64,000 bases of DNA. Source: Botryosphaeria dothidea (taxonomy: Eukaryota > Ascomycota > Dothideomycetes > Botryosphaeriales > Botryosphaeriaceae). Below, piece after piece: positions 55,751 through 64,000 of this stretch; the stretch's first letter is position 1; the number at the start of each line of letters is the position of its first letter. The stretch lies in NCBI GenBank assembly GCA_011503125.2, contig WWBZ02000082.1, forward strand, positions 2,790,001 to 2,854,000, read 5' to 3'. The notes below the pieces were generated by a model. The model made no database searches and was not told where the DNA came from. It saw nothing but the letters and a program-made list of their open reading frames with translations. The translations under genes were made by a program, and so were the position numbers.

Positions 55751-57990
55751 ATGCGCTTTTCAGCCTCTTTCGTGGGACCCAGCTCGCTGTCGTGCGGTCT
55801 CTTTGCGATTGGAGCTCTGTCGGCCTACACAAATGACTCTTACGACGTCCTATCCGTGGATCCTCTGAAGACCCCTTATCCCTACGAGTTTCCGCAGTTG
55901 CAAGATGCCAACTCGACCGCGCTGTTTCCAATGCCGCTTTGCGGCAATGTGGTAATTGAGGAGGCCACTATCGATCAACTGCAGGCCTACATGAGCCAGG
56001 GCACGCTTACTGCCGTAAAGCTTGCGCATTGCTACTGGAAACGAGTCATGCAAACCGACGACTATATCAAGTACGTGTCTTTCTTGGATCTAGTAATTTT
56101 TTCCGAAATGGGTAAATTCATCATCATAAGCTTGATACTACACATGCCCTTGGTATTTCCCGTTTTGGCTGACACTCCTGCTCCCTTCAATATTCTGCCC
56201 ATGAATAAGTTCATGACATAGCCTTCGTGCAGCACCTCGCCCTGACGTAATCCCACAGTTCAGTTCTAGAAATAAACCCAGACTTCTTGGACATCGCCGC
56301 GGCCTTGGATGCGGAACGCTCTTCCGGCAAGCTTCGCGGCCCGCTCCATGGCATCCCTTTCCTGGTCAAGGACAACATCGCCTCAAAGGACAAAATGGAG
56401 ACCACTGCCGGCTCGTGGGCACTCCTCGGCAGCGTCGTCCCGCGAGATGCGTTTGTGGTCGCTCGTCTGCGCGAAGCCGGTGCAGTCCTATTCGGCAAGG
56501 CCACTCTCAGCGAATGGGCAGACATGCGGAGTAAGCCGCTCCGAATTTAGACTTTGCGGAAAGAGCCCCTAATGATTCCATTCCGAAAGGCAACAACTAC
56601 AGTGAGGGTTTCTCTCCGCGCGGAGACCAGGCCCGCAGCCCGTATAACTTAACCGTCAACCCCGGTGGGAGTAGTTCTGGGAGCGCCGCCGCTGTTGCCG
56701 CGAATGTCGTACCATTTTCGCTTGGCACTGAGACCGACGGTAGTGGTAAGCTATATTGTTGCAGCTCCCGTCTGACAAACTTCACTTGGCGCTGATGCCT
56801 CGTAGTCATCAACCCCGCAGAACGCAATGCCATTGTAGGCTTCAAACCTACAGTCGGTCTCACATCAAGAGCCGGGTGAGTCAAGCGGGACACTCGAACT
56901 TTCTACTTCCCAGCTGACGCTCACAGGGTCGTCCCTGAATGCGAACATCAGGACACAGTCGGCACGTTTGGCAAGACTGTTCGAGACGCTGTCTATGCTC
57001 TGGATGCAATTTATGGTGTGGACGTGCGTGACAACTACACCTTGGCCCAGCAGGGCAAAACACCGGCAGGCGGCTATGCCCAATACCTGACCAACCGCTT
57101 TGCCCTATCCAACGCAACCTTCGGTATCCCATGGGAGAGCTTCTGGCAGTACGCGCCATCCGAGCAGATCCCAGTGCTCCTCTCCATCGTCGACCTCCTC
57201 CGCGCCCACGGCGCCACCATCATCAATGGCACCGAGATCCCCAGCCGGGACAAGACCATCTCCCCGGACGGCTGGGACTGGGACTACGGCAGCACGCGCG
57301 GCTACCCCAACGAGTCCGAATACACGGTCGTGAAGGTAGATTTCTACAACAACATCAAGACCTACCTCTCCGAGCTCGAGAACACGCCCATCCGCGGCCT
57401 CGAAGACATCGTGCAGTAAACCCCCCCCCCCCTCTCTCTCTTCCTCCCTTTCCTCCCACGGTAGACAAAATGCTCACGCCCCAATCAACAGATACAACTA
57501 CGACAACGACGGCACCTCCGGCGGCAACCCCTGGCCCCTCGGCATCCCGGCCTTCTACAGCGGCCAAGACGGCTTCCTGGCCTCGCTCGCCACGAAGGGC
57601 GAGCGCAACGCCACCTACTGGCAGGCCCTCGCCTTCGTCCAGCGCGCCACCCGCGCCAACGGCATCGACGCCGCCCTCGCCCGCGCCGACGCCCTCCTCG
57701 TCCCGCCCGATGTCGGCCAGACGTACCAGATCGCCGCGCAGGCGGGCTACCCGATGATCACGCTGCCGGCGGGCGTGGGCAGGGCGAACGGCATGCCGTT
57801 CGGCATCGCGCTGATGGCGAGCGCGTGGGAGGAGGCGAAGCTGGTGGCGTGGGGCAGCGCCGTCGAGGACGCGCAGTGGAACGCTGGCGGCGGCGGCAAC
57901 GGGACGGCGGCGTCCGGGCGGACGCGGCCGCGGTGGTACGGCTATCGGGAGAAGAACGTGCCGGTTTTGCCCGGGGGCGGGTGCTGTTGA
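55751..57990 (+). CDS. Secreted amidase-signature protein
   Basis: Amidase of about 601 residues. Exons: 55751-56070, 56259-56530, 56590-56745, 56806-56875, 56927-57415 and 57492-57990; all phases agree. The N-terminus ([20 protein letters not shown]) looks like a signal peptide, and N-glycosylation sequons follow, so export is likely. The Ser-cisSer-Lys triad is visible: Lys144 in [11 protein letters not shown], Ser225/226 in [12 protein letters not shown] and Ser249 in [24 protein letters not shown], spanning the first junction, is the usual amidase helix. An apparent stop just after EDIVQ (57416-57418) belongs to intron 5, which begins GTAAAC followed by C10. The amide substrate is unknown. 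The 3' flank is rich in microsatellites. Confidence 0.92.
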
Positions 57991-58053
57991 GAGTTGTTGA
58001 GTCCGCGTGGTTTCTTGGGGCATGGGAAACTTGGTCAGGAGACGGGGGTGAAG

Positions 58054-58056
<3 letters not shown>

Positions 58057-58094
<38 letters not shown>
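58057..58094. repeat. (CT)19 microsatellite
   Basis: Nineteen uninterrupted CT units about 67 bases past the amidase stop codon. A short GA run follows 25 bases later. Confidence 0.95.
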
Positions 58095-58099
<5 letters not shown>

Positions 58100-58228
58100 T
58101 TTGATCTTTTTGAACGGGGAGAGAGAGAGAAGGTGCCGCCCGGAGTCTCGAGAGGCTGGTGCAGAGGATGCGAATCCATTGGAAGATGTCGTACTTTTTG
58201 TGTGAAGCCTGGACGGCCGCCGTTACTC

Positions 58229-58248
58229 CACACACACACACACACACA
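58229..58248. repeat. (CA)10 microsatellite
   Basis: Ten uninterrupted CA units, followed by TATGTATAG. Confidence 0.95.
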
Positions 58249-58538
58249 TATGTATAGTATTTTTTTTCTAATGAATCTCGTTCATGATGCTTTTTTCTCG
58301 CCGTTGCGCGCGCCTCACCTTGAAAATTGAAGCATAACCGGGATTTGCTTTTTGAACATAAGCTCATAGATATTCTTGCAATAAATAATCAATGACCCTA
58401 TACGATTCATAAACAAGCATCGGGAACGAGACGTCCAAGTCCAGCCAACTTTGGTTCCGTTCCCCAACGCCCCGCTTGTTGCTGGATATTGCAAAACGTC
58501 GACATGTTCTGTCCCTTTGTGCCACGCGGCTGCACTTA

Positions 58539-59144
58539 TTATGAGCGGCCGCTCAACCATTCAATGAACTGGGGCAGTCTCAAGGCCTGGGCAAACCTTA
58601 CCCCGGCCTGAATTAAGGCTTGAAGGACCGCGCGTTCTTTAGTATGACGCCAGTCCCTCTTGACAACATAGCCGGCGTCGTCGTCGTCGTCGTCGTCGTC
58701 GTCGAGATGCTGCAACTCGGCCGTCACGTTCGCGATCAGGGGTCCCAAGGCGTGGGCCAAGGATAAAACCTCCCGGATTCCGCTCTCCAGAGACTTGATG
58801 AGTTCGGCTTGGGGGTGGTCATGGAAGGCCTCGACGGAAACGTGGTCCGCGCCTCCGCCGCCGTCTTTCTGGTCAAGTTTCTCGAAGAACGCCTCGACAG
58901 TCTTCATATGTGTGTCTTCGATGGCGTCCATGGTCTGCGCGAGAAGGGGATGTTCATCCTCGCTCGCCTCGGCGTTCCGATTGTTGCTGAAGTTTTTACG
59001 ACACGTCAGTATTTTCGACGTTCTCTCCACAAACGCACGAGTGTGTAATCCATGTTACACTCACAGTAAGTTGTTGACACTTCCGGATGGAGCTGCGAGC
59101 GCACCAAGGCCCAAAGACGCGAGAAGAATTATGTGAAGGCGCAT
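58539..59144 (-). CDS. Small secreted protein with poly-Asp tract
   Basis: 175 residues; exons 59144-59065 and 58986-58539, phases agree. A clear signal peptide (MRLHIILLASLGLGALA, then AP) starts the protein. The mature part is acidic and helical (EDTHMKTVEAFFEKLDQKDGG, ELIKSLESGIREVLSLAHAL) and has an uninterrupted run of nine Asp encoded by a (GTC)9 array on the + strand at 58677-58703. No Cys occurs in the mature part, so it is not a typical disulfide-rich effector. The helical spacing recalls surface-binding proteins but no family match is claimed. It is convergent with the amidase gene. Confidence 0.78.
58677..58703. repeat. (GTC)9 triplet array inside a coding exon
   Basis: Nine perfect triplets, read as GAC on the minus strand, encode nine Asp in the small secreted protein. 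Length variation here would change the protein without a frameshift. Confidence 0.9.
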
Positions 59145-59744
59145 GTTGAAGGATGAACAGTGAGTGAGTGAGTGAGTCAGATGAGTATCTCTTAGACCTG
59201 CTGGCTCTTTAGATATTCGCTATGTGTCTTCCTCGAAAGAAAAAAGCCGCACTTAGAAGATGAAATGTTGAGATGGGGCCATTGAAGACTGCGCCATCAT
59301 GGTTCCGCTAATAGTATCCGTTGAATTAGAGCACCAGCGTAGTTCTCAACCGAAACCCTAAACCATTTGTGGACATGTGGTCTTTTGTCGAAGTCTAGGG
59401 AAGTTGAGGAAGACACGTGATCAAAAATGAGGAAGTCAATGGAATCTGGAAGTAATCATAAGCTACTAAGTCTAAATGCTGGCATAAGTCATTATAAGAA
59501 AGAAATGCATATCGTAGGAAAGCACCGTTCGTGCCGAGCCAAAAGACAGAAGCTTTATGTTTGTATGTATCACAACCATAAGCGGAAACACAAATGGAGT
59601 CATGGAAGTATCTATTCGACATGTGCAAATTATTGACGACATGTACATCAGGACGACTGATGCAACTCCTCAGAAATGATAGGCAGGCGGGTCCCTATCC
59701 GTTCGCGCGGCTGAGGGTTCGGTCTCATCTTCCCCTTAATCAGA
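59145..59744. other. Intergenic region, 0.6 kb
   Basis: Promoter of the small secreted protein, with five near-perfect GTGA units at 59160-59177, and the 3' flank of the esterase gene. A/T-rich, no gene. Confidence 0.45.
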
Positions 59745-60724
59745 TCATAGCGTGAAGCCGGCGAAGAACTTCATGATCAACGGGGTAGCGTCATAGCAAG
59801 TCTGACGCCCATCATCCGCATTGGGATAGCTATGGCCCAAGTTCGAGGCGTTGTAGTGCTGCACGACGCCGCTGCCCCAGCTGTGCTTCCACGCAACCGG
59901 GAAAGCCGTGTCCGTGCACAGGGCCGTGGTCTTGTTCTTGTCCGGGTCGAAGCCGTCGCGGGCGGCCCAGTCGTTCATGTACTCCGGGATGTTGGCCGTG
60001 TCGCCGCGCTGAGAAGTGCCGTTGTAGCCGATCTGGCCGTCCTTGAAGCCGTGGAACTCCAAGATGGGGATGGGCAGGCGACCGGGTTTGCAGGCGGGCA
60101 GCTCGCCTTCAGGAGCGCCCAGCACGCCCTTGTAAATGGCAGGGCTTACGGGAGCGAAAGCCGCAATCTTGAGTGACGCGTCGGGGTCGCACGCGAGTAG
60201 CGTGGTGAAGCCAGCACCATTGGATTTACCGGTGGCGTAGACGCGAGCAGGATCAATGCAGTACGTCGAAGTCAGGTAGTCGATGAGCTCGGTAGTGAAT
60301 TGAATGTCGTTGTTCACTGATGGGTCGGCAGAGATATCGCCAAGCCATTGGTGTGTACCTGAATCTGTCTGGCATCCGGTCAGCATTTGTAGAAAGAAGT
60401 CATCGATAAGGTGCATACCGGGATTCCTTGCGGGTAGACAGCGATTGCGTCGGGGTTGTTTGACTTGTTCGAGAACTGAGAGAGCTCTTCTTGGAACTTC
60501 ATATCTTTTCCACGACCATGGTACGAAAGAATCAAGGGCACGGGCTTGTTTGCGTCATAATTCTCGGGCAAATGGATGCGATAATGGCGTTTGACATCTT
60601 CGATGTAGATGGTTGTGTTCTTGGACACGCCTGGTTGGATACCGGACGGGAGCGATTTGGCGCATCCGCTTGGAAGAGCTGCAGCGCCAAGAGAGAGCAG
60701 GATGGTGAGCAATGCCGGTAACAT
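59745..60724 (-). CDS. Secreted feruloyl-esterase-like CE1 enzyme
   Basis: 309 residues in two exons, 60724-60419 and 60368-59745. A signal peptide (MLPALLTILLSLGAAALPSG) is present. The fold is the polyhydroxybutyrate-depolymerase/feruloyl-esterase branch of carbohydrate esterase family 1: HYRIHLPENYDANKPVPLIL, SYHGRGKDMKFQEELSQFS and AVYPQGIP, then the nucleophile elbow VYATGKSNGAGFT (Ser151). Likely acid is Asp in EFHGFKDGQIGY, and the His is in NLGHSYPN. Such enzymes release ferulic or related acids from plant cell-wall polysaccharides. Which phenolic ester is cut cannot be told. I placed the acceptor at 60369 because it joins YPQGIP to TDSGTHQWLGDIS in phase. Confidence 0.87.
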
Positions 60725-61723
60725 GATGTCTTGCTGCGCTGTGACCAAAAGATTACGGGGAGGAAGCTGGTGGTGACACTGCCACGGGTCGCAGGACCCT
60801 GGATCTTAAATGAGAAGAGCAAGCGCGGTCAGCATCGGGAGCTATTTACTCTTCAGTACATGGCCGGACTGTCGCGGCGGATCCCTGATGTCACCGGTGT
60901 TGGATTGTGAGGAGCAGGGCTGTGGCTGATGTGGCGCTTATTTTTAGCTGCGGGTCGTCTGAGAGAGGCAATGCGATGGGACGCGGTCCATGTCTCCACA
61001 CGCTGTACCCGACCCGCAATGATGATGAGCCGAGGGTGTCGGAGTGAGCGCAGCAGACGCCGGCGTGTGCGCATCAGCCGCGCTGAGACCACTCGTCCAC
61101 GCTCGAAGGATGGCGGAGCTTGTCCGGATCTTCTTAAACGGGCTGGCCATGCGATCGGGGAGCTGGATGCAGCAAGGATGGACGGCCGAATTTGGCTCTC
61201 ATTTTAAGCATAGAGCCCGTGGGGGCCGTTTTTGGCGCCGGCCCTAGTGCTTTGCTAAAAGCTGACCGCCAGCTCGACTGGATGCAAGCTGGTGCACAAG
61301 TGCTGATCCCTTCCCGCAAGCCGCCCTGCTGGTTTTCAGATTGATGGGTGCTGCCGCCGAGGAGGGTGTGAGCGGGCATGGGCGTGGGCGGGGAGCCCTG
61401 CAGACGCCCTGCCAGCGGCCCGCAGATCCTGCTTCCTTGGGCAGACAGCTGCCTGCTGACGCTGCTGCTAGAACCACCTTACACATGCACGCCGCACAGT
61501 GGGCTGCGTATAATAATCCTTCGAATCCTTCCCGCCACGTTCCTGCTGTTGCCCAAGTGAGCCTCTCCGGCCGCCGTCAAACGACGTCAACAGCCAAGCA
61601 AAAGGAAGACAGCGAGAGAGCCAGCAGGAATTCGGATAAAGGCCTGCCTTCGGCAGTTGCGTCAATCACCACCCAACTGGCCGTTTCTCCCTCCTGTACG
61701 ATCGAATCTCTCCGGGCTCCACC
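60725..61723. other. Intergenic region, 1 kb
   Basis: Divergent promoter region between the feruloyl esterase and the Cys-rich membrane protein. No supported gene. Confidence 0.4.
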
Positions 61724-62818
61724 ATGTGGATTGCGCCATGTCCATGGCCATTGGCAACGCTGTTGTCCTTGTCGACACTTGCCTCGGCCCAAGGAACGAG
61801 TAACAAGCAGGACTCGAGAGACTGTTTTTTCCCGGACGGCATACAATCGAGCGGCGGCCCTTGTTTCCCGGACCAGGCGGTATCGCCGTGTTGCGGGCCC
61901 GGCTTCGTCTGTCTCTCCAACGGTCTCTGCCAGCCCGGTCCGGGCACGAGAAAATCATACCAGTACACCGTCTATCGCTCCTCGTGCACCGATCGGACAT
62001 GGAACTCGACCGACTGCCCCAGGGTATGTCTTAGCTGTAAGTCGTCTCCATCCACACACATCCGCATCTCCGTCTTTGCGCTCGTCAGCAAAAGTGGTAC
62101 TACGCTGAATCCTGTGCTGACTGGAACGCCAAACATAGCCGACGACCGGCTCGACTCCGGCCAGGGTCTGGCAACCTGCGGAACGGGCGGGTCCTACTGC
62201 TGTGGGCGCGGCTACGACTGCTGCAGCAACGGCACCAACATCTTCACCTACGGCACGGCCGAAATCGTAACCACCATCCCAATCGGCAGCAGCTCCTCCT
62301 CCTCCGCCGCCTCATCCACCGCAGCGGCCAGCTCGAGCGCTTCTTCCTCCTCCTCCTCAACATCATCATCCTCACCGAGCAACGCAACCTCAATAGGCGT
62401 CGGCGTAGGCGTCGGCGTCGGCGGCTTCGCGATCCTGCTAGCCAGCGTCCTCCTCTTCCTGATGTTCCGGCGCCGCAGAAAAGAGCAGGCGAAGCAGCAG
62501 GCCGCGTCAAGTCCGCACGACGAAGAAGGACACACGCCGCGCGGCACGGAACTGCAGGCGGACGAGATAAAGCAAGGGGGCGGCGGTGCTTTCACGTCTC
62601 CGCCCCCAACGTACCGGTCCGATTCGAACGTCCACACTGCAGTCAGCAGCCCGGGCGGAGAAGAAAGAAGCGGCGGGATGACGCCGGGCCCGCCGTTGAA
62701 CCCCGCCGAGTTCCCGTCCGGGCCGGAGAGGGAGAGGTTCGAGATGGAAGGCCAGCACCCGGAGTCGTGGAAGGGCGCGCCTGTGCGGAGTGACGCGCAG
62801 AGGCACGAGCTTGAATAG
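61724..62818 (+). CDS. Cys-rich ectodomain, single-pass membrane protein
   Basis: 330 residues; exons 61724-62036 and 62139-62818. Layout: signal peptide (MWIAPCPWPLATLLSLSTLASAQG), a Cys-rich ectodomain (DCFFPDG, PCCGPGFVCLSNGLCQPG, SSCTDRTWNSTDCPRVCLS, YCCGRGYDCCSNGT), a Ser/Ala linker (about residues 182-210), one TM helix (GGFAILLASVLLFLMF), a stop-transfer RRRRK and a Pro-rich cytoplasmic tail with PPPTYRS. This is the plan of fungal wall-sensor-like or effector-receptor-like proteins of unknown function. I placed the donor at 62037 and acceptor at 62138; the intron is 102 nt without a stop, so the unspliced frame also stays open. The tail motif PPPTY is a possible WW ligand. Confidence 0.8.
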   Translation: MWIAPCPWPLATLLSLSTLASAQGTSNKQDSRDCFFPDGIQSSGGPCFPDQAVSPCCGPGFVCLSNGLCQPGPGTRKSYQYTVYRSSCTDRTWNSTDCPRVCLSCKSSPSTHIRISVFALVSKSGTTLNPVLTGTPNIADDRLDSGQGLATCGTGGSYCCGRGYDCCSNGTNIFTYGTAEIVTTIPIGSSSSSSAASSTAAASSSASSSSSSTSSSSPSNATSIGVGVGVGVGGFAILLASVLLFLMFRRRRKEQAKQQAASSPHDEEGHTPRGTELQADEIKQGGGGAFTSPPPTYRSDSNVHTAVSSPGGEERSGGMTPGPPLNPAEFPSGPERERFEMEGQHPESWKGAPVRSDAQRHELE

Positions 62819-64000
62819 TGTTGGTACTAAAAGGTAGTGCTATGTGAGCGAATAAGATTATGAGGACACGTAAATAATACCCATACCCGATATATAATTT
62901 TTTGAGAAGCTTTCCTTGCTCTAGTATCTGTCCTGAGGGCATCGACAAGCTACTTTCGAGAACATTTTCCTGGCTCGATCCGCTTGCCTTCCCAATTTTC
63001 AGTCCAGACGGGATGCTTTCTTTTGCCCAGATCAACATGTCTCCTCAAAGATGATCTTTAGTACCTTGGGTGATTCCGGGTTCACATAAGTATCCTAGCG
63101 TTCCCGGCACCCGAAGTCCCGCGCTAGCCGTGGCCATGCGGGGGGAGCTATTAAAGTAGATCCCATTTGATGGGTCCATTGCGCGGCTCTTGAAATGATT
63201 ACTTTCCGTCGGAAGAGGGACTTCGAAATCGGAGAGACAAGAGAACCAATCCAATAATCTGATAATCGGTGCCCGGCTCAAGCCGTCTAGGAACAAAAAC
63301 GGCCTTTTACCAGGAGGGGTAAGGAAGAAGGCCCGCACAAGGTGAACTCATGGTACGATCCGTTGTGGAGAAGAGAAGAAATATCGCAAAGCAAGACGTC
63401 GACGGGTCTCCCGACTCGAAGACGATCTGGGACGAAAGTCGAATCGCAACTAGCTTCACTCGTCTGGGTTGTCAGAAAGCTGGTCGGATGGTTGAGGTTG
63501 TGTTGAGCAAGGCTTACCTTCGACCAGCTCACTTGCTCCTATCCACCAGTCGACTTAGTTTGATTTACTTGTAAGTTGGATTTGTAGGTGTCGAATGGTA
63601 GATAGTTAACGCGGAGTTCGCCAAATGAGTAGGTAGGTATTGTTAGTGTTTCCTCTGCTTGTCAAGCTCTTTCCTTGGAACTGCAGCTGACTCTACAAAA
63701 TAGCAAGCCGAGCATTAGTTGCAAGATGAGATGTAGTATTCGCCTTCAGTTGATTGCTCCATCTCTATATGCGGTGCTACGCTCGAGCTGGAGAACTAGC
63801 TTCTTTGTGTGGCCAAAATCGGAAGAGAGAATACTGGTAGAATTCCAAAGGGTGTCGAGGTGGGCGAAAATCAAGTACAGCCGGTTCCGGGTGAAGGAAT
63901 GGCGTGAAAAGGCCCCGTGCTCGGTGCAGAGCATCCGTTCGGCCCTGACTGATAATTAACCGTGATCACGAACAAATCTTTCATCTTTGCATCACAAGAG
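62819..64000. other. Gene-free right end of window
   Basis: No supported gene in 1.2 kb. Several short frames occur on both strands (for example 63350-63574 and 63675-63959) with no family resemblance. Confidence 0.4.

Larger units (their letters stand above)
57991..58538. other. Microsatellite-rich convergent 3' region
   Basis: Contains (CT)19 at 58057-58094, a (GA)6 run at 58119-58130 that can pair with it, and (CA)10 at 58229-58248. No gene. Confidence 0.7.

Noticed and set aside
57416..57418. Apparent stop codon in the amidase
   Set aside because: It lies in a GT-AG intron (57416-57491); splicing joins EDIV to QYNYDNDG with correct phase.
1..64000. tRNA or rRNA genes
   Set aside because: I looked for the T-loop consensus and clover-leaf arrangement and found none that fold convincingly by eye; a tRNA scan would settle it.

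Overview
This window is nuclear DNA of a filamentous ascomycete (Pezizomycotina, most likely Dothideomycetes; the class is an inference). The genes are split by short GT-AG introns of about 45-190 bp. Several branch points read TACTAAC or CTAAC. Upstream regions are long and pyrimidine-rich. The gene families are typical of such fungi: tyrosinase, PTH11-like rhodopsin-domain protein, Zn2Cys6 factor, 7TM-RGS protein and terpene cyclases. I find 22 protein-coding genes with good support. I find no tRNA, rRNA, CRISPR array or intact transposon.

Layout. 0-7.5 kb: the 3' part of a long-chain alcohol oxidase, a GNAT acetyltransferase and a 7TM-RGS signalling protein. 9-10.6 kb: choline sulfatase, followed by 3 kb without a gene. 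13.7-17 kb: a WW-domain protein and an NTF2-like protein, separated by a non-coding stretch with a perfect-looking hairpin repeat. 18.8-25.9 kb: an FAD monooxygenase, a secreted type-B carboxylesterase and a secreted tyrosinase, all on the minus strand. 29-38 kb: an allantoate/anion-type MFS transporter, a histidine phosphatase divergent from a mitochondrial PPR protein, a small Gly/Ala-rich protein and a PhyH dioxygenase. 41.8-51.6 kb: a compact terpenoid locus. It holds a class II HAD-terpene cyclase (drimane-synthase type), a divergently transcribed class I terpene synthase, a Zn2Cys6 regulator and a rhodopsin-domain membrane protein. 53.5-62.8 kb: a DODA-type extradiol dioxygenase, an ABM-domain protein, a secreted amidase, a small secreted protein, a feruloyl-esterase-like CE1 enzyme and a Cys-rich single-pass membrane protein.

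The strongest candidate system is the terpenoid locus. A protonation-type cyclase fused to a HAD phosphatase-like domain shares a 1.6-kb divergent promoter with an ionisation-type cyclase, next to a candidate pathway regulator. Joint action of the two cyclases is my inference. A second theme is aromatic and plant-wall chemistry: feruloyl esterase, ring-cleaving dioxygenase, FAD hydroxylase, tyrosinase, esterase and amidase.

Three genes (7TM-RGS, FAD monooxygenase, histidine phosphatase) carry 2, 2 and 5 apparent one-base frameshifts, while the other genes read cleanly. These are either assembly indels or genuine gene decay. Very short exons (8, 13, 14, 16 and 20 nt) recur and some sit at catalytic motifs, so automated gene models here will often be wrong.
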